From positions 17,773 through 81,772 of the forward strand of contig CAZNIS010000020.1 in the NCBI GenBank assembly GCA_964573105.1: a DNA stretch of 64,000 nt. The letters are read 5' to 3'. Shown in pieces: positions 30,424-39,813 of the stretch. Under the pieces are notes generated by a model. It worked only from the letters and a program-made list of their open reading frames with translations. It was not told where the DNA came from and ran no database searches. This stretch comes from CAKZSB01 sp964573105 (GTDB lineage: Bacteria; Pseudomonadota; Gammaproteobacteria; Granulosicoccales; Granulosicoccaceae). Each line of letters opens with the position of its first letter. The first letter of the stretch is position 1. A program made the translations under genes and the position numbers.

Positions 30424-32825
30424 TCAGCTACGTCTGGCGGGTGGACGAGTCCTTTTGCGGGCGTTGCGGCCACTGGCGCGCTTTTGCTCCTTGCCATCAC
30501 CGCGATCCCGGGGAGGCAGGCCGGTGTGCTGGGTCAGGATGGTGCCTTTCGCTGGCGCGCTGGAGCTGTTTTTGCGCCGCGGGCTGCTATAGCTGCCGTC
30601 TGTTTTTGGCTGATACAGCGGTATCAGGTGCTTCTTGCCGTTGCCGATTAGATCGGCCCGACCCATGTTCTTCAGCGCCTCGCGCAGCATTGGCCAATTG
30701 TTTGGATCGTGGTAGCGCAAAAACGCTTTGTGCAGCCGGCGCTGGCGCGTNNNNNNNNNNNNNNNNNNNNNNNNNNNNNNNNNNNNNNNNNNNNNNNNNN
30801 NNNNNNNNNNNNNNNNNNNNNNNNNNNNNNNNNNNNNNNNNNNNNNNNNNAATTGTTTGGATCGTGGTAGCGCAAAAACGCTTTGTGCAGCCGGCGCTGG
30901 CGCGTGCTGCGCACGGTTTCAACCTCCTCGGTATCGCGGCCAACCTTGCGCAGCGGGTTTTTGCCAGAGTGATACATGGCGGTGGCGGTGGCCATCGGCG
31001 AGGGATAGAAAGTCTGCACCTGGTCGGCGCGAAAGCCGTTGCGTTTCAGCCACAGCGCCAGGTGCATCATGTCTGAATCGGTGGTGCCCGGGTGCGCGGC
31101 GATAAAGTAGGGGATCAGATACTGTTCCTTGCCAGCCTTGCGCGAATAGCGCTCGAACAGTTCCTTGAAGCGATCGTAGCTGCCGATGCCGGGCTTCATC
31201 ATTTTGCTCAGTGGCGCTTCTTCGGTGTGTTCCGGCGCGATTTTCAGATAACCGCCGACGTGGTGCGTCACCAGTTCTTCAACGTACTCCGGCGATCGCA
31301 CGGCCAGATCGTAGCGTAGGCCGGAACCGATCAGAATTTTCTTCACACCGGGCAAATCGCGCGCGCGCCGATAGAGCTTGACCAGCGATGAGTGATCGGT
31401 GTCGAGGTTGGGGCAGATGTCGGGGTAGACGCAGGATGGCTTGCGGCAGGCCGACTCGATCTTCTTCGATTTGCAGGCCAGCCGGTACATGTTGGCGGTC
31501 GGCCCGCCCAGATCCGAGATCACACCTGTGAAGCCCGGCACCTTGTCGCGGATGATCTCGATCTCGCGAATAATCGAATCTTCCGAGCGGCTCTGAATGA
31601 TGCGCCCCTCGTGTTCGGTGATCGAGCAAAAAGTACAGCCGCCAAAGCAGCCGCGCATCACATTGACCGAAAAGCGGATCATGTCGTAGGCCGGAATCTT
31701 CGCATCACCGTATTGCGGGTGCGGCACGCGGGCATAGGGCAGATCGAAGATGTAGTCCATCTCTTCGGTGGAGAGCGGGATCGGCGGCGGGTTCAGCCAG
31801 ACATCACGCAGGCCGTGGCGCTGCACCAGTGCGCGCGCGTTGCCAGGGTTGGTCTCCAGGTGCAGCACGCGATTGGCGTGCGCGTAGAGCACCGGATCCT
31901 TGCGGACTTTTTCGAACGCGGGCAGGCGTATCACACTGTTGGCGCGCTGCTCGGCGATCGATTGCAGGCGCTCGGCCTTGCTGACAAAGCGGATTGGGGC
32001 GGCGTCTTTTTTATCTGACGGTGGGTTGTCTGCGGGGGCTTGTTTGTCGGGTATCACCTCGTAGGGGCTGATCTTCTTGTCAATCTTGCCCGGGGTATCG
32101 ACGCGGGTGGAATCGATTTCGGTGATGTTGTCCGGGGTGCCGGTAGACATATAGCAACTGCCGCGAAGGTCGCGAATATCCTGAATAGACTCACCGCGCG
32201 ACAGCCGATGCGCGATTTCCACGATCGCGCGCTCGGCGTTGCCGTAGAGCAGCAGATCGGCTTTGGAGTCGACCAGCATCGAACGGCGGATCTTGTCCTG
32301 CCAGTAGTCGTAGTGGGCGATGCGGCGCAGCGATGCCTCGATTCCGCCGAGCACGATCGGCACATCGCCAAACGCCTCGCGACAGCGCTGCGAGTACACC
32401 AGCGAGCAGCGATCCGGGCGCAGGCCGCCTTCATCGTTGGGCGAGTAGGCGTCGTCGCTGCGGATTTTTCGGTCCGCCGTGTAGCGGTTGATCATCGAAT
32501 CCATATTGCCGGCGGTGACGCCGAAAAAGAGATTCGGTTTGCCCAATGCTGCAAATGCATCGCTGGACTGCCAGTCCGGTTGCGCGATAATTCCGACGCG
32601 AAAGCCCTGCGCCTCGAGCAGGCGGCCGATAATCGCCATGCCAAAACTCGGGTGATCGACGTAGGCATCGCCGGTGACGACGATGATGTCGCAGCTGTCC
32701 CAGCCCAGTTGATCCATCTCGGCGCGCGACATCGGCAAAAAGGGCGCCGGTCCGAAACACTCGGCCCAATAGCGGCGATAATTGAACAATTCGACCGGCG
32801 GTCTGGCGGGGCTGGCTACTGGCAT
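30424..32825 (-). CDS. ygiQ: YgiQ-family radical SAM protein (split by an artefactual gap)
   Basis: Joining 32825-30851 directly to 30695-30424 restores one frame of 748 residues (E. coli YgiQ is about 739). The sequence tracks YgiQ throughout: G-P-A-P-F-L-P-M-S-R, W-D-S-C-D-I-I-V-V-T-G-D-A-Y-V-D, D-I-G-G... -like N-terminal blocks, the radical-SAM cysteines in R-G-C-F-G-G-C-T-F-C, and L-H-K-A-F-L-R-Y-H-D-P-N-N-W near the end. A basic, Lys/Arg-rich tail closes it. The 4Fe-4S cluster and SAM would drive a radical reaction, but the substrate of the family is unknown. The frame appears broken only because of a 55-bp duplicated contig end plus 100 N. Confidence 0.9.
30696..30905. repeat. 55-bp contig-end duplication around the gap
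   Basis: Positions 30696-30750 are identical to 30851-30905, directly flanking the N block on each side. Removing one copy and the N block gives a multiple of three and a normal protein. This is overlap between contig ends, not a biological repeat. Confidence 0.95.
30751..30850. other. 100-N scaffold gap (spurious)
   Basis: A placeholder gap between two contigs that actually overlap by 55 bases. The true genome should have no sequence here. Confidence 0.93.
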
Positions 32826-33020
32826 GGGGCAGACCGCGTGCGTGGCCTGGGCCTGCGCGCGGGATTCCGTTGGTTGGGAGTAGCCGCGTATTCTACATCA
32901 ATTAGCGGCTCAGACCCGCCAGCCCGTCGCTTGCGGCCTCGGCAATACCAGACGCGCCTCGCAAAGCGGAACTGGCAAACACCTCTGAGGCGCGCGCTCA
33001 CCTGAGTAATATTGACCGTG

Positions 33021-34292
33021 ATGTCAAATCCACCTAACTGCATCGATGTCAGAGCTGTGCTGGCGTTTACGCTCGGCGCAAGCTTCTTTGCCTATGCATT
33101 TGTGCATCGCGTAGCACCCAGCGTGATGACCGACGAGCTGATGCAGACATTCGCGGTGGGCGGTGCGGCGCTGGGCGGGTTGTCGGCGCTGTACTTCTAT
33201 GCCTATGTGGCGATGCAGGTGCCGGTTGGCTTGTTAATGGATCGCTACCCGACACGAATTCTGATGACGGTTGCATTACTGGTATGCGGGTGTTTTTCGC
33301 TGTGGCTCGCCATGACCGACTCGTTTCTCGTCGCCTCGCTGTGTCGTTCAATGATCGGCGCGAGTCTGGCGTTTTCGTTTGTCGGCACACTGACCATCGC
33401 ACACCGCTGGTTTCCCGCCTCGCAGTTCGCGTTGCTGGCCGGTATCGGTCAATCGAGCGGAATGCTCGGTGCGGTGATCGGCCAGGCGCCGCAACGCATG
33501 CTGGTTGAGGCAATTGGCTGGCGTGGTTCAACACTGGTGTTGGCACTCAGTGGTTTTGCCCTCGCGCTGCTGATCTACTGGATTGTGCCGTCGGAAAGAC
33601 AAGCGCGGGCAACTGTCAGCCATGAGCACGACAATGGCGGTGGCGCGTTGGCCGTATTGGGGGCGGCTCGCAACTGGCACTGCGCGCTTGCCGGATTTGG
33701 GTTGGCCGCGCCCATGCTCGGCTTTGCTGCTCTGTGGGCTGTGCCGTGGCTTGTGACCACACGCGATTTCGCACACACCGATGCCGCCGGCATCGCCTCT
33801 CTGGTTTTTGCAGGCTGGATGATCGGCTCTCCGCTGGCCGGCTGGGTGTCGGATAAAATCGGGCGACGCAAACCCGTACTCTGCGTCGGCGCCGTCGTCA
33901 GTCTGTTGGCGATGGCGGCGATCCTCTATGCGCCAATCGAAAGCTCCATAACTCTGGCACTTTTGTTTCTGATTCAAGGGCTCGGCGGGGGCGTGATGGC
34001 CGTGTTGTACAGCGTTATTCGTGATCTGAACGCACCGGCCCGAGCCGGCACGGCCCTGGGCATGTTAAACATGGTAGTGGTCGGTTCCGGTGCGTTGATG
34101 CAACCCTTGATCGGACGCTGGCTCGATCGCGGATGGGATGGACAATCGATTGATGGCGTCCGAATTTACGCAGCTTTGCAATACGAGCAGGCGTTCAACC
34201 TGTTACTGATACTGAATCTGCTGTCTCTCGTAGTGTTGATGGGGCTTCGGGAAATGGGTCAACGCTATCGTAGTTTGGCGCAAGATCGCTAG
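33021..34292 (+). CDS. MFS transporter
   Basis: A 423-residue protein with 12 hydrophobic segments and the MFS loop motif G-L-L-M-D-R-Y-P-T-R between helices 2 and 3, repeated as G-W-V-S-D-K-I-G-R-R-K between helices 8 and 9. The overall look is that of the anion/sugar-phosphate or nitrate/glycerate-type MFS carriers; the substrate is unassigned. ATG 33021 is preferred over the upstream GTG and TTG. A glycerate 2-kinase gene follows 160 bases downstream in the same direction, so a hydroxyacid such as glycerate is a plausible cargo. Confidence 0.85.
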   Translation: MSNPPNCIDVRAVLAFTLGASFFAYAFVHRVAPSVMTDELMQTFAVGGAALGGLSALYFYAYVAMQVPVGLLMDRYPTRILMTVALLVCGCFSLWLAMTDSFLVASLCRSMIGASLAFSFVGTLTIAHRWFPASQFALLAGIGQSSGMLGAVIGQAPQRMLVEAIGWRGSTLVLALSGFALALLIYWIVPSERQARATVSHEHDNGGGALAVLGAARNWHCALAGFGLAAPMLGFAALWAVPWLVTTRDFAHTDAAGIASLVFAGWMIGSPLAGWVSDKIGRRKPVLCVGAVVSLLAMAAILYAPIESSITLALLFLIQGLGGGVMAVLYSVIRDLNAPARAGTALGMLNMVVVGSGALMQPLIGRWLDRGWDGQSIDGVRIYAALQYEQAFNLLLILNLLSLVVLMGLREMGQRYRSLAQDR

Positions 34293-34451
34293 TGCAGTGT
34301 GCGGCCAATAACGCTGTTCTGTTGTTTCAAAGGCTTTGCAGTTTCGGTGTGTTGGTCGCTGACGATAGGCTTATTGCCAGTCTTATCGAGTGTTGAGCGT
34401 GCATCCTCATAGGCAGTATTATTATCGCCCCGGATCTGCCTGAGAAACTTT

Positions 34452-35732
34452 GTGTCTGAAGAGCAAACACTGTTGCGCCAGATGTTCGATGCGGCTGTAT
34501 CGGCTGCACAACCTGATCGCGTGATTGCGGCCAATCTGCCCGCGGTGCCTAACGGACGCACGATTGTTATCGGTGCGGGCAAGGCGTCGGCGGCGATGGC
34601 GCAGGCGTTTGAGCGCCACTGGCCGGGACCGAAGGACAAGCTCTCCGGTCTGGTGATCACGCGCTACGACTACGATGTGCCGTGTGAGTCGATCGAGATT
34701 GTTCAGGCCGCGCATCCGGTGCCTGATCAGGCGGGGCTTGAAGGGGCGCGGCGAATGCTGACGTTACTGGTCGATCTTTCTGCCGATGATCTGGTGGTGT
34801 GTCTGGTGTCGGGCGGGGCGTCTGCGCTGCTGACGATGCCGGCCGACGGGCTGACGCTGGACGACAAGCAGGCGGTCAATCGGCAGCTTCTCGCCAGCGG
34901 TGCGAACATTCAGGAAATGAATTGCGTGCGCAAGCATTTGTCGGCGATCAAGGGGGGCAGGCTGGCTGCGGCCTGTGCGCCGGCGAAACTGGTGTCGTTG
35001 CTGATCTCTGATGTGCCGGACGATGATCCGGCGGTGATCGGTTCCGGTCCAACCGTCGCTGACCCCACAACTTATGCCGACGCTCTGGCGATCATGCGCA
35101 AATATGAACTGACTGATCCAGGCCCCGCCTGGCAGGTTTTGCAAAAGGGGGCGGCGGGCGAGTTGGTCGAGTCGGTCAAGCCTGGCGATGCGTGTCTTGC
35201 CGGCAATGAGACCCGTATCGTGGCAGCACCTCAGCTGTCGCTGACTGCGGCAGCCGAGGTGGCGCGCGCGGCCGGCTACACGCCGATGATTCTGGGTGAC
35301 AGCATTGAGGGCGAGGCGCGCGAAGTAGCGCTGGTGCACGCGGGTATCGCTAAACAGATTGTGCGTCACGGCCAGCCTTTATCCGGCCCCTGTGTGTTGT
35401 TGTCGGGTGGCGAGACGACTGTCACGGTGAAAGGGACGGGGCGCGGTGGCCGAAATGCCGAGTTTGGTCTTGCGCTGGCGTTGGCGCTAAACGGGCTTGA
35501 AGGCGTGCACGCGCTGGTAGCCGACACCGATGGCATCGATGGCAGTGAAGATAACGCCGGGGTGTTTGTCACGCCCTCGAGCCTTGCTCGCGGGCAGGGT
35601 GTTGGTGTGAGTGCCGCCGAGGCGCTGGAAAACAATGACGGTTATGGCTTCTTCGCCGCCATCGATGATCTGCTGGTGACCGGCCCGACGATGACAAACG
35701 TCAATGATTTTCGGGCGCTGTTGATTCGATAG
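34452..35732 (+). CDS. Glycerate 2-kinase (MOFRL family; TtuD/GckA-like)
   Basis: A 426-residue protein with the two MOFRL-family parts. The N-terminal DUF4147 region has I-V-I-G-A-G-K-A-S-A-A-M and V-S-G-G-A-S-A-L-L near 115-123. The C-terminal MOFRL domain has L-L-S-G-G-E-T-T-V-T-V, G-R-G-G-R-N-A-E-F and A-D-T-D-G-I-D-G-S. It phosphorylates D-glycerate to 2-phosphoglycerate. Older annotations call it hydroxypyruvate reductase. A GTG start at 34452 follows GAGAAAC. The upstream MFS gene may import its substrate. It would link serine, glyoxylate or sugar-acid catabolism to glycolysis. Confidence 0.9.
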   Translation: MSEEQTLLRQMFDAAVSAAQPDRVIAANLPAVPNGRTIVIGAGKASAAMAQAFERHWPGPKDKLSGLVITRYDYDVPCESIEIVQAAHPVPDQAGLEGARRMLTLLVDLSADDLVVCLVSGGASALLTMPADGLTLDDKQAVNRQLLASGANIQEMNCVRKHLSAIKGGRLAAACAPAKLVSLLISDVPDDDPAVIGSGPTVADPTTYADALAIMRKYELTDPGPAWQVLQKGAAGELVESVKPGDACLAGNETRIVAAPQLSLTAAAEVARAAGYTPMILGDSIEGEAREVALVHAGIAKQIVRHGQPLSGPCVLLSGGETTVTVKGTGRGGRNAEFGLALALALNGLEGVHALVADTDGIDGSEDNAGVFVTPSSLARGQGVGVSAAEALENNDGYGFFAAIDDLLVTGPTMTNVNDFRALLIR

Positions 35733-35744
35733 GTTGACGCCAGC

Positions 35745-36224
35745 TCAGGTTTGCACGTCTCCGACGCGCAAGCTGTGTGTCATGCGTATCGCGTTTTCAC
35801 GCTGCTGATAATAACCCTGAATGCGTTCGGTCTCGGTGTAACCGTGCGCCTGGTAGAAACGCTTCGCAGTGCGGTTGGATTCGCGCAGCTCCAGCTGGCA
35901 ACGATCGAGACCGGCCGTGATGGCGCAGGTCTCCAGCCACGCCAGCAAACTGTGGCCGACGCCGCGCTTGCGCCACAGGGGGTCGACCGCCAGCAGGTTG
36001 AGATGGGCGGCGCGACTGCCGTAGAACATGATGCCAAAACCGACCAGTTCGCCGTCCAGGTGGGCGGAGATCACGTTGATGTCCGGTGCTGCCATGCAGC
36101 GGACGACGCGTTGTGGCGTCCAGCTCCAGGTCAGGCCATGTTCAATGGTATCGCGCGACAAACTGGCGATACGGTGCGCATCACTGGGCCGTGACAGTGC
36201 TATCTGCAATGAGCGATCAGTCAA
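35745..36224 (-). CDS. GNAT-family N-acetyltransferase
   Basis: About 159 residues if started at TTG 36224 (M-T-D-R-S-L-Q). The acetyl-CoA site is L-L-A-V-D-P-L-W-R-K-R-G-V-G-H, and the C-terminal E-L-R-E-S-N-R-T-A-K-R-F-Y-Q-A-H-G-Y is the usual GNAT motif B. It resembles RimI-like or small-molecule acetyltransferases; the substrate is unknown. No ATG lies near the family start. TTG 36236 and longer forms are possible, but sequence upstream of about 36240 looks non-coding and carries TTGACC and TAATAC promoter-like hexamers. The gene converges on the glycerate kinase gene. Confidence 0.8.
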   Translation of the reverse strand: MTDRSLQIALSRPSDAHRIASLSRDTIEHGLTWSWTPQRVVRCMAAPDINVISAHLDGELVGFGIMFYGSRAAHLNLLAVDPLWRKRGVGHSLLAWLETCAITAGLDRCQLELRESNRTAKRFYQAHGYTETERIQGYYQQRENAIRMTHSLRVGDVQT

Positions 36225-36455
36225 TGGATTGTCCAAAAATGGAACATTTTGTATCGTTTGTATTACAAAATGTGGGTTCAGGTCAAACTTATAACCATTA
36301 CGAAACCCCCGCTGGCCGCTCGCACTGATGCGGCGGCCGCGCTCAGGATAGAAACAGGCACTTCGAGCTGATTCGCAAGACCGAGTTCCTCGCAGGTGGG
36401 CACTGTGCAGCCATACAGGAATCGGCCGCTGTAGTAGCAAAGGTCAACGAATCAG

Positions 36456-37025
36456 GTGCTGCAAGTGGAAATAGCTGATCTCGCCCAGTCGGGCGGCGCA
36501 CAGTTAGGCCCGACGATCTGGGTTGTAGCAGGGGCACTCGCGCTCGCGGTCGCAGGGGCATTGGTCGCGGTTATGCGTCTAACCGGACGAGTGAACACGC
36601 TGACTGGCGATAATCAGGATTTGCGTCACGCGATCCACGATCTGCGCGAGCGCCTGGATGTGACGGCTGAGCAATTGGAATACAACCAGCAGCTGCAGCG
36701 ATCACACTTAGGCCAGATTGCAGACTTTCTGGAACTAGGACACTCCCCTGACTACGCGGCCTTGCGCGCGACAGATGCTCCATTGCCCGATGCCACGCTG
36801 CCGGATGTCGATCTGCATGCTACAGATGACTACAACGGTGAGCCGCTGATCAACGCGGATCCTTCCCGCGTGGTGCCTGATTCCCGGCCCGAACCCGATC
36901 TTCTCGCGCAGGTGAAACCGCTCTCCGCAGAAATGGGTGATGTAGCAGATGAGTCCGGTGTCGATCCAGATCGCGTTGCCAATGAGTGGTATGCGCGCGA
37001 TTCGGCGAACGGCCGTCAGGCCTGA
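36456..37025 (+). CDS. Single-pass membrane protein with coiled coil, unknown function
   Basis: A 189-residue protein. One membrane helix lies near residues 20-42 (W-V-V-A-G-A-L-A-L-A-V-A-G-A-L-V-A-V). A coiled coil follows (about 45-90, containing I-H-D-L-R-E-R-L-D-V-T-A-E-Q-L). The C-terminal half is acidic and polar. GTG 36456 is taken as the start; GTG 36465 has a slightly better ribosome site. I recognise no family. It is followed by a DUF1992 gene 80 bases on in the same direction. Confidence 0.6.
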   Translation: MLQVEIADLAQSGGAQLGPTIWVVAGALALAVAGALVAVMRLTGRVNTLTGDNQDLRHAIHDLRERLDVTAEQLEYNQQLQRSHLGQIADFLELGHSPDYAALRATDAPLPDATLPDVDLHATDDYNGEPLINADPSRVVPDSRPEPDLLAQVKPLSAEMGDVADESGVDPDRVANEWYARDSANGRQA

Positions 37026-37105
37026 GTGCACATGCTGGTGATCTCGCGGTAGTTCATGCGAGAATCTCGCAAAGTGCACTATGCAGGACGATTACACCTA
37101 TTGTG

Positions 37106-37492
37106 ATGTTGCTCGATCAATTGGCCGAGGCCAAAATTCGCGAAGCCAATGCGCGCGGTGAACTGAGCAATTTGCCCGGCGAGGGCAAGCCGTTGGACCT
37201 GACCGACGATCCGCTTGTCGATCCGTCGATGGCAGCGATCAACCGAGTGCTGAAAAACGCCGGTTTTCTCCCACCTCAGGTGCAGCAGCTGGCTGATCTG
37301 GAATCGGCGCTGCAATTAATTGAAGGCACTGCTTGCCCAGAGGCGCGCCGCCGCCAATTGATGCGATTGCGCTTGCAGCTCGGACAATTGCAGCAGGATA
37401 GAAGCCTGCCGGCTGCGATGCGGCGCGCCGGTTGGCTTAATGCCTGGGCCTTGCGTCTGCAGCGAATCGAGTCAGAAACCACCGCTTCGTAG
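37106..37492 (+). CDS. DUF1992 (DnaJ-subfamily-C-member-28-like) protein
   Basis: A 128-residue protein with the DUF1992 signature: L-A-E-A-K-I-R-E-A followed by G-E-L-S-N-L-P-G-E-G-K-P-L near 16-32, and I-N-R-V-L-K-N-A-G-F-L-P-P near 48-60. The C-terminal half is basic and helical. This region is shared with the eukaryotic DNAJC28 family but has no J-domain. The function is unknown; a chaperone-associated role is only by name. ATG 37106 matches the family start. Confidence 0.85.
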   Translation: MLLDQLAEAKIREANARGELSNLPGEGKPLDLTDDPLVDPSMAAINRVLKNAGFLPPQVQQLADLESALQLIEGTACPEARRRQLMRLRLQLGQLQQDRSLPAAMRRAGWLNAWALRLQRIESETTAS

Positions 37493-37749
37493 TTCCCTTC
37501 ATCTATCCGCATTGTGAATGTGTACCGATTCCAATGCCTATTCTGGTGATCCCCGTCTAAAGAATGAGCAACGAGTATGTCAATTAGTTGACGCTCTGTT
37601 CGCGTCTATTTACCATTCTCCGACTGTGTGCTCCATCGACTTATCAACCAGTGGGTTGTTAAGATCGTGTACGACTTGTAGTCGATCGACGTCTGATGGA
37701 GTCACCGCCGCGCGCTGTTGTGTGGCGGTATTTTGTGACGGAGGGTGTT

Positions 37750-38463
37750 ATGCCAACTCATTCTTTCAAGCGGGTGCTACGCGGTGTTTCAGTGCTGGTG
37801 CTGGCGGCGACCGCGGGCTTTGCCGGTAGCGCACAAGCGGCCAAAATGGGCGTACGCGTTCTGGACGCCACCAGTGGATTGCCTGTGCCATTTGCCTCTG
37901 TTTGCCTGGGTACGGCTGACAAGCCGGCGCTGTTTGGCACCGGGGTAACCTCCTACAACGGCATTGCCTTGTACGACAATGTGCCGGATCGATCACTGTT
38001 GATCACGGTGTCGAAAAAGAACTTTCGTGGTATCAGTCTGCAAAAACCGCCCAAAGGCGACAATATCGTTCTCGATGTGCTGGTCACCGAAGGGTTGTCG
38101 AGCAAGAAATGTCGCGCGCTGAAGATGGTGGATTTCGACAGCGGTATCACCAATGAATATCAGAAGTCTGAATGGCCCATGCGCATCACCGGGCAGACTT
38201 ATTTCCCCGCTGGTCGCGATGGCATGTCGTTTCTGACTTATGCCACTGGTAAACCCACGCACTATCGCGTCAGTACTGACAAACATTTTCGCGATGCCGA
38301 ATGGCTGCCCTTCAGCGACGTCATCCACTTCTCGCCCAGGCAGTCAGACTACGGCAAAACCAGCCTGTATTTCCAGTTGCGTAAGACGATTGAAGTTGAA
38401 GGTGCTGTCATTGAGAGTGTGTCGGTTGTAACCAGTCGCACGGTTAACATCTCTCGCTCGTAA
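37750..38463 (+). CDS. Secreted protein with carboxypeptidase-regulatory-like (beta-sandwich) domain
   Basis: A 237-residue protein starting at ATG 37750 behind a strong GGAGGGTG site. A signal peptide ends at A-Q-A (about residue 32). The first part of the mature region is a CarboxypepD_reg-like fold with G-V-R-V-L-D-A-T-S-G-L-P-V-P-F-A-S-V and Y-D-N-V-P-D-R-S. The second half has no family I know. It is probably periplasmic or extracellular. Two terminator hairpins follow it, so it seems to be a single-gene unit. Confidence 0.7.
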   Translation: MPTHSFKRVLRGVSVLVLAATAGFAGSAQAAKMGVRVLDATSGLPVPFASVCLGTADKPALFGTGVTSYNGIALYDNVPDRSLLITVSKKNFRGISLQKPPKGDNIVLDVLVTEGLSSKKCRALKMVDFDSGITNEYQKSEWPMRITGQTYFPAGRDGMSFLTYATGKPTHYRVSTDKHFRDAEWLPFSDVIHFSPRQSDYGKTSLYFQLRKTIEVEGAVIESVSVVTSRTVNISRS

Positions 38464-38489
38464 GATTTATAAAAAATAAAAATAACGAT

Positions 38490-38523
38490 GGTGTGCCTGG
38501 TCATTGCCAGCGCCACACCTTTT
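38490..38523 (+). terminator. Rho-independent terminator 1 after the secreted protein
   Basis: Arms GGTGTG (38490-38495) and CACACC (38514-38519) pair, with an inner CTGG/CCAG stem, followed by TTTT at 38520-38523. It lies 27 bases beyond the stop codon. Confidence 0.75.
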
Positions 38524-38540
38524 ATCACTCCCCCGGTGAT

Positions 38541-38572
38541 GGTGGCGCGAGTTTGTCGCGTCACCTTTTTTT
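38541..38572 (+). terminator. Rho-independent terminator 2 (strong)
   Basis: Arms GGTGGCGCGA (38541-38550) and TCGCGTCACC (38556-38565) pair over 10 bases with one G-T wobble around a 5-base loop, followed by seven T (38566-38572). It overlaps the last codons of the convergent YcaR-like gene. Confidence 0.85.
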
Positions 38573-38755
38573 CAGAGATTCTATTTCTTCAAGGCTCAGT
38601 GATCGGGCGTCCGTCTCCAGCATAACCGGAATGCCGTTTCTGATCGGGAATGCCAGCCCGGCCTGTTTGCTCCATAACTCGTCATTGATCTGAACCAGTT
38701 TGCCCTTGGTGACCGGGCAGACCAGGATGTCGAGAATACGTCTGTCGAGTTTCAA
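38561..38755 (-). CDS. Trm112-like protein (YcaR/UPF0434)
   Basis: A 64-residue protein with L-D-I-L-V-C-P-V-T-K-G-K-L and L-A-F-P-I-R-N-G-I-P-V-M-L, the YcaR pattern. Only one of the zinc-ligand cysteines of the wider Trm112 family is kept, as in many gammaproteobacteria. Its role is unclear; in other genomes ycaR is near lipid A and kdsB genes, but not here. The ATG is at 38755. The convergent terminator overlaps its stop codon. Confidence 0.88.
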   Translation of the reverse strand: MKLDRRILDILVCPVTKGKLVQINDELWSKQAGLAFPIRNGIPVMLETDARSLSLEEIESLKKR

Positions 38756-38784
38756 TTTATCTCCCCTGTTGTTCTTTGGTCGGC

Positions 38785-39813
38785 TTAGGCAACGCCGAGT
38801 CGTGCACGCAATTCAGTGCTGGTAGTGGTGTATTGCAGATGAATCGGTTTTTCCGGTCGCATGCGCGCCGCGATGGCAAAGGCCGCCAGTGTCGCTTCAT
38901 GAAAACCGCACAATATGAGTTTTCGCTTGGCCGGATACTGGTTGACGTCTCCTACAACGTATAGGCCGGGAATGGCGCTTTCAAAGGTGCCAGGGTCAAC
39001 GTCGATGCGGCTGCCGGTATCGGCAAGCCCCCAGTGTTCAAATGAGACGAGCTTGGGTGATGTGCCCTGCTTAACCAATATCAGGTCGGCATCGATGCTT
39101 GTTGATTCAGTGCGCGACAATTGAATCTGCAGGCTGCTAAGGGTGTTGCCACTGGTGGTGAAATCGGCAATCTTGCCTTTCAGCGCGCTGATGGTGTTCG
39201 CGGCGATTGCGCGCTGCAGTCTATCGCTGAGATCGTCATCAATGGCCAGCCTGCGCGTGCGGTGCAGCAGCGTGACGTGGGCAGTGTCGGCCAGCGCCAG
39301 CGCCAGCGCCTGCGATACGGCTTGCTCACCGTCGCCGCAAACCACTATGTTGGCATCGCTTGAGTCCACGTGGTTAAGGTTGTCGTAGAAAACCTGGCGA
39401 TTGTCGAATTGTTCGATACCGTCGGTTTTCAGCCGCACCGGCGAAAAGGCACCCACACCTACCGCCAGTACGACGCATTTGGCCTCGAAGGTGTCGCCGC
39501 TGGTAGTGATGGTGAAACCCTCTTCTGCGCGGCCTGTGATTGTCGATACGCTGGTGTTGTAGTGAAACGGCGTGTCGAATGGCCTGAGTTGTTCAAGCAA
39601 TTGCACGATCAGCTGATCGGCCCGGGTGTGGACTGTACCGGGGATGTCATAGATGGGTTTGTCGGGGTAGAGCTCGGCGCACTGTCCGCCCGGGTGTGGC
39701 AAGGCCTCGACGATGCGACAGGAGACCCCAAGCAGCCCCAGTTCAAATGCCTGAAACAGCCCGCAGGGGCCAGCGCCGATAATCAGCACATCGGTTTCGA
39801 TTACGGCGGGCAT
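38785..39813 (-). CDS. Ferredoxin--NADP+ reductase, thioredoxin-reductase-like type
   Basis: A 342-residue FAD/NAD(P) flavoprotein. The FAD site is I-I-G-A-G-P-C-G-L near 12-20. The family segment G-G-Q-C-A-E-L-Y-P-D-K-P-I-Y-D-I-P-G follows, with the pyridine-nucleotide site V-C-G-D-G-E-Q-A-V near 158-166. The C-terminal V-V-G-D-V-N-Q-Y-P-A-K-R-K-L is present. There is no C-x-x-C redox pair, so it is not thioredoxin reductase. It moves electrons between NADPH and ferredoxin. Its start overlaps the upstream phosphatase by 13 bases. Confidence 0.87.
   Translation of the reverse strand: MPAVIETDVLIIGAGPCGLFQAFELGLLGVSCRIVEALPHPGGQCAELYPDKPIYDIPGTVHTRADQLIVQLLEQLRPFDTPFHYNTSVSTITGRAEEGFTITTSGDTFEAKCVVLAVGVGAFSPVRLKTDGIEQFDNRQVFYDNLNHVDSSDANIVVCGDGEQAVSQALALALADTAHVTLLHRTRRLAIDDDLSDRLQRAIAANTISALKGKIADFTTSGNTLSSLQIQLSRTESTSIDADLILVKQGTSPKLVSFEHWGLADTGSRIDVDPGTFESAIPGLYVVGDVNQYPAKRKLILCGFHEATLAAFAIAARMRPEKPIHLQYTTTSTELRARLGVA

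Noticed and set aside
30672..30750. Alternative C-terminal end of YgiQ reading through the N block as given
   Set aside because: It repeats a sequence already used on the other side of the gap, in the wrong frame. It arises from the 55-bp overlap.
30696..30905. Direct repeat around the gap as a biological duplication
   Set aside because: The copies are exactly 55 bases, identical, and end at the N block. Removal restores the gene, so it is a contig-end overlap.
37518..37829. A 103-codon rightward frame rich in Cys before the secreted-protein gene
   Set aside because: It overlaps the start and signal peptide of a gene with a strong ribosome site, and its composition is not protein-like.
38785..39813. 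Thioredoxin reductase
   Set aside because: There is no C-x-x-C redox pair, and the segments match the ferredoxin--NADP+ reductase branch.
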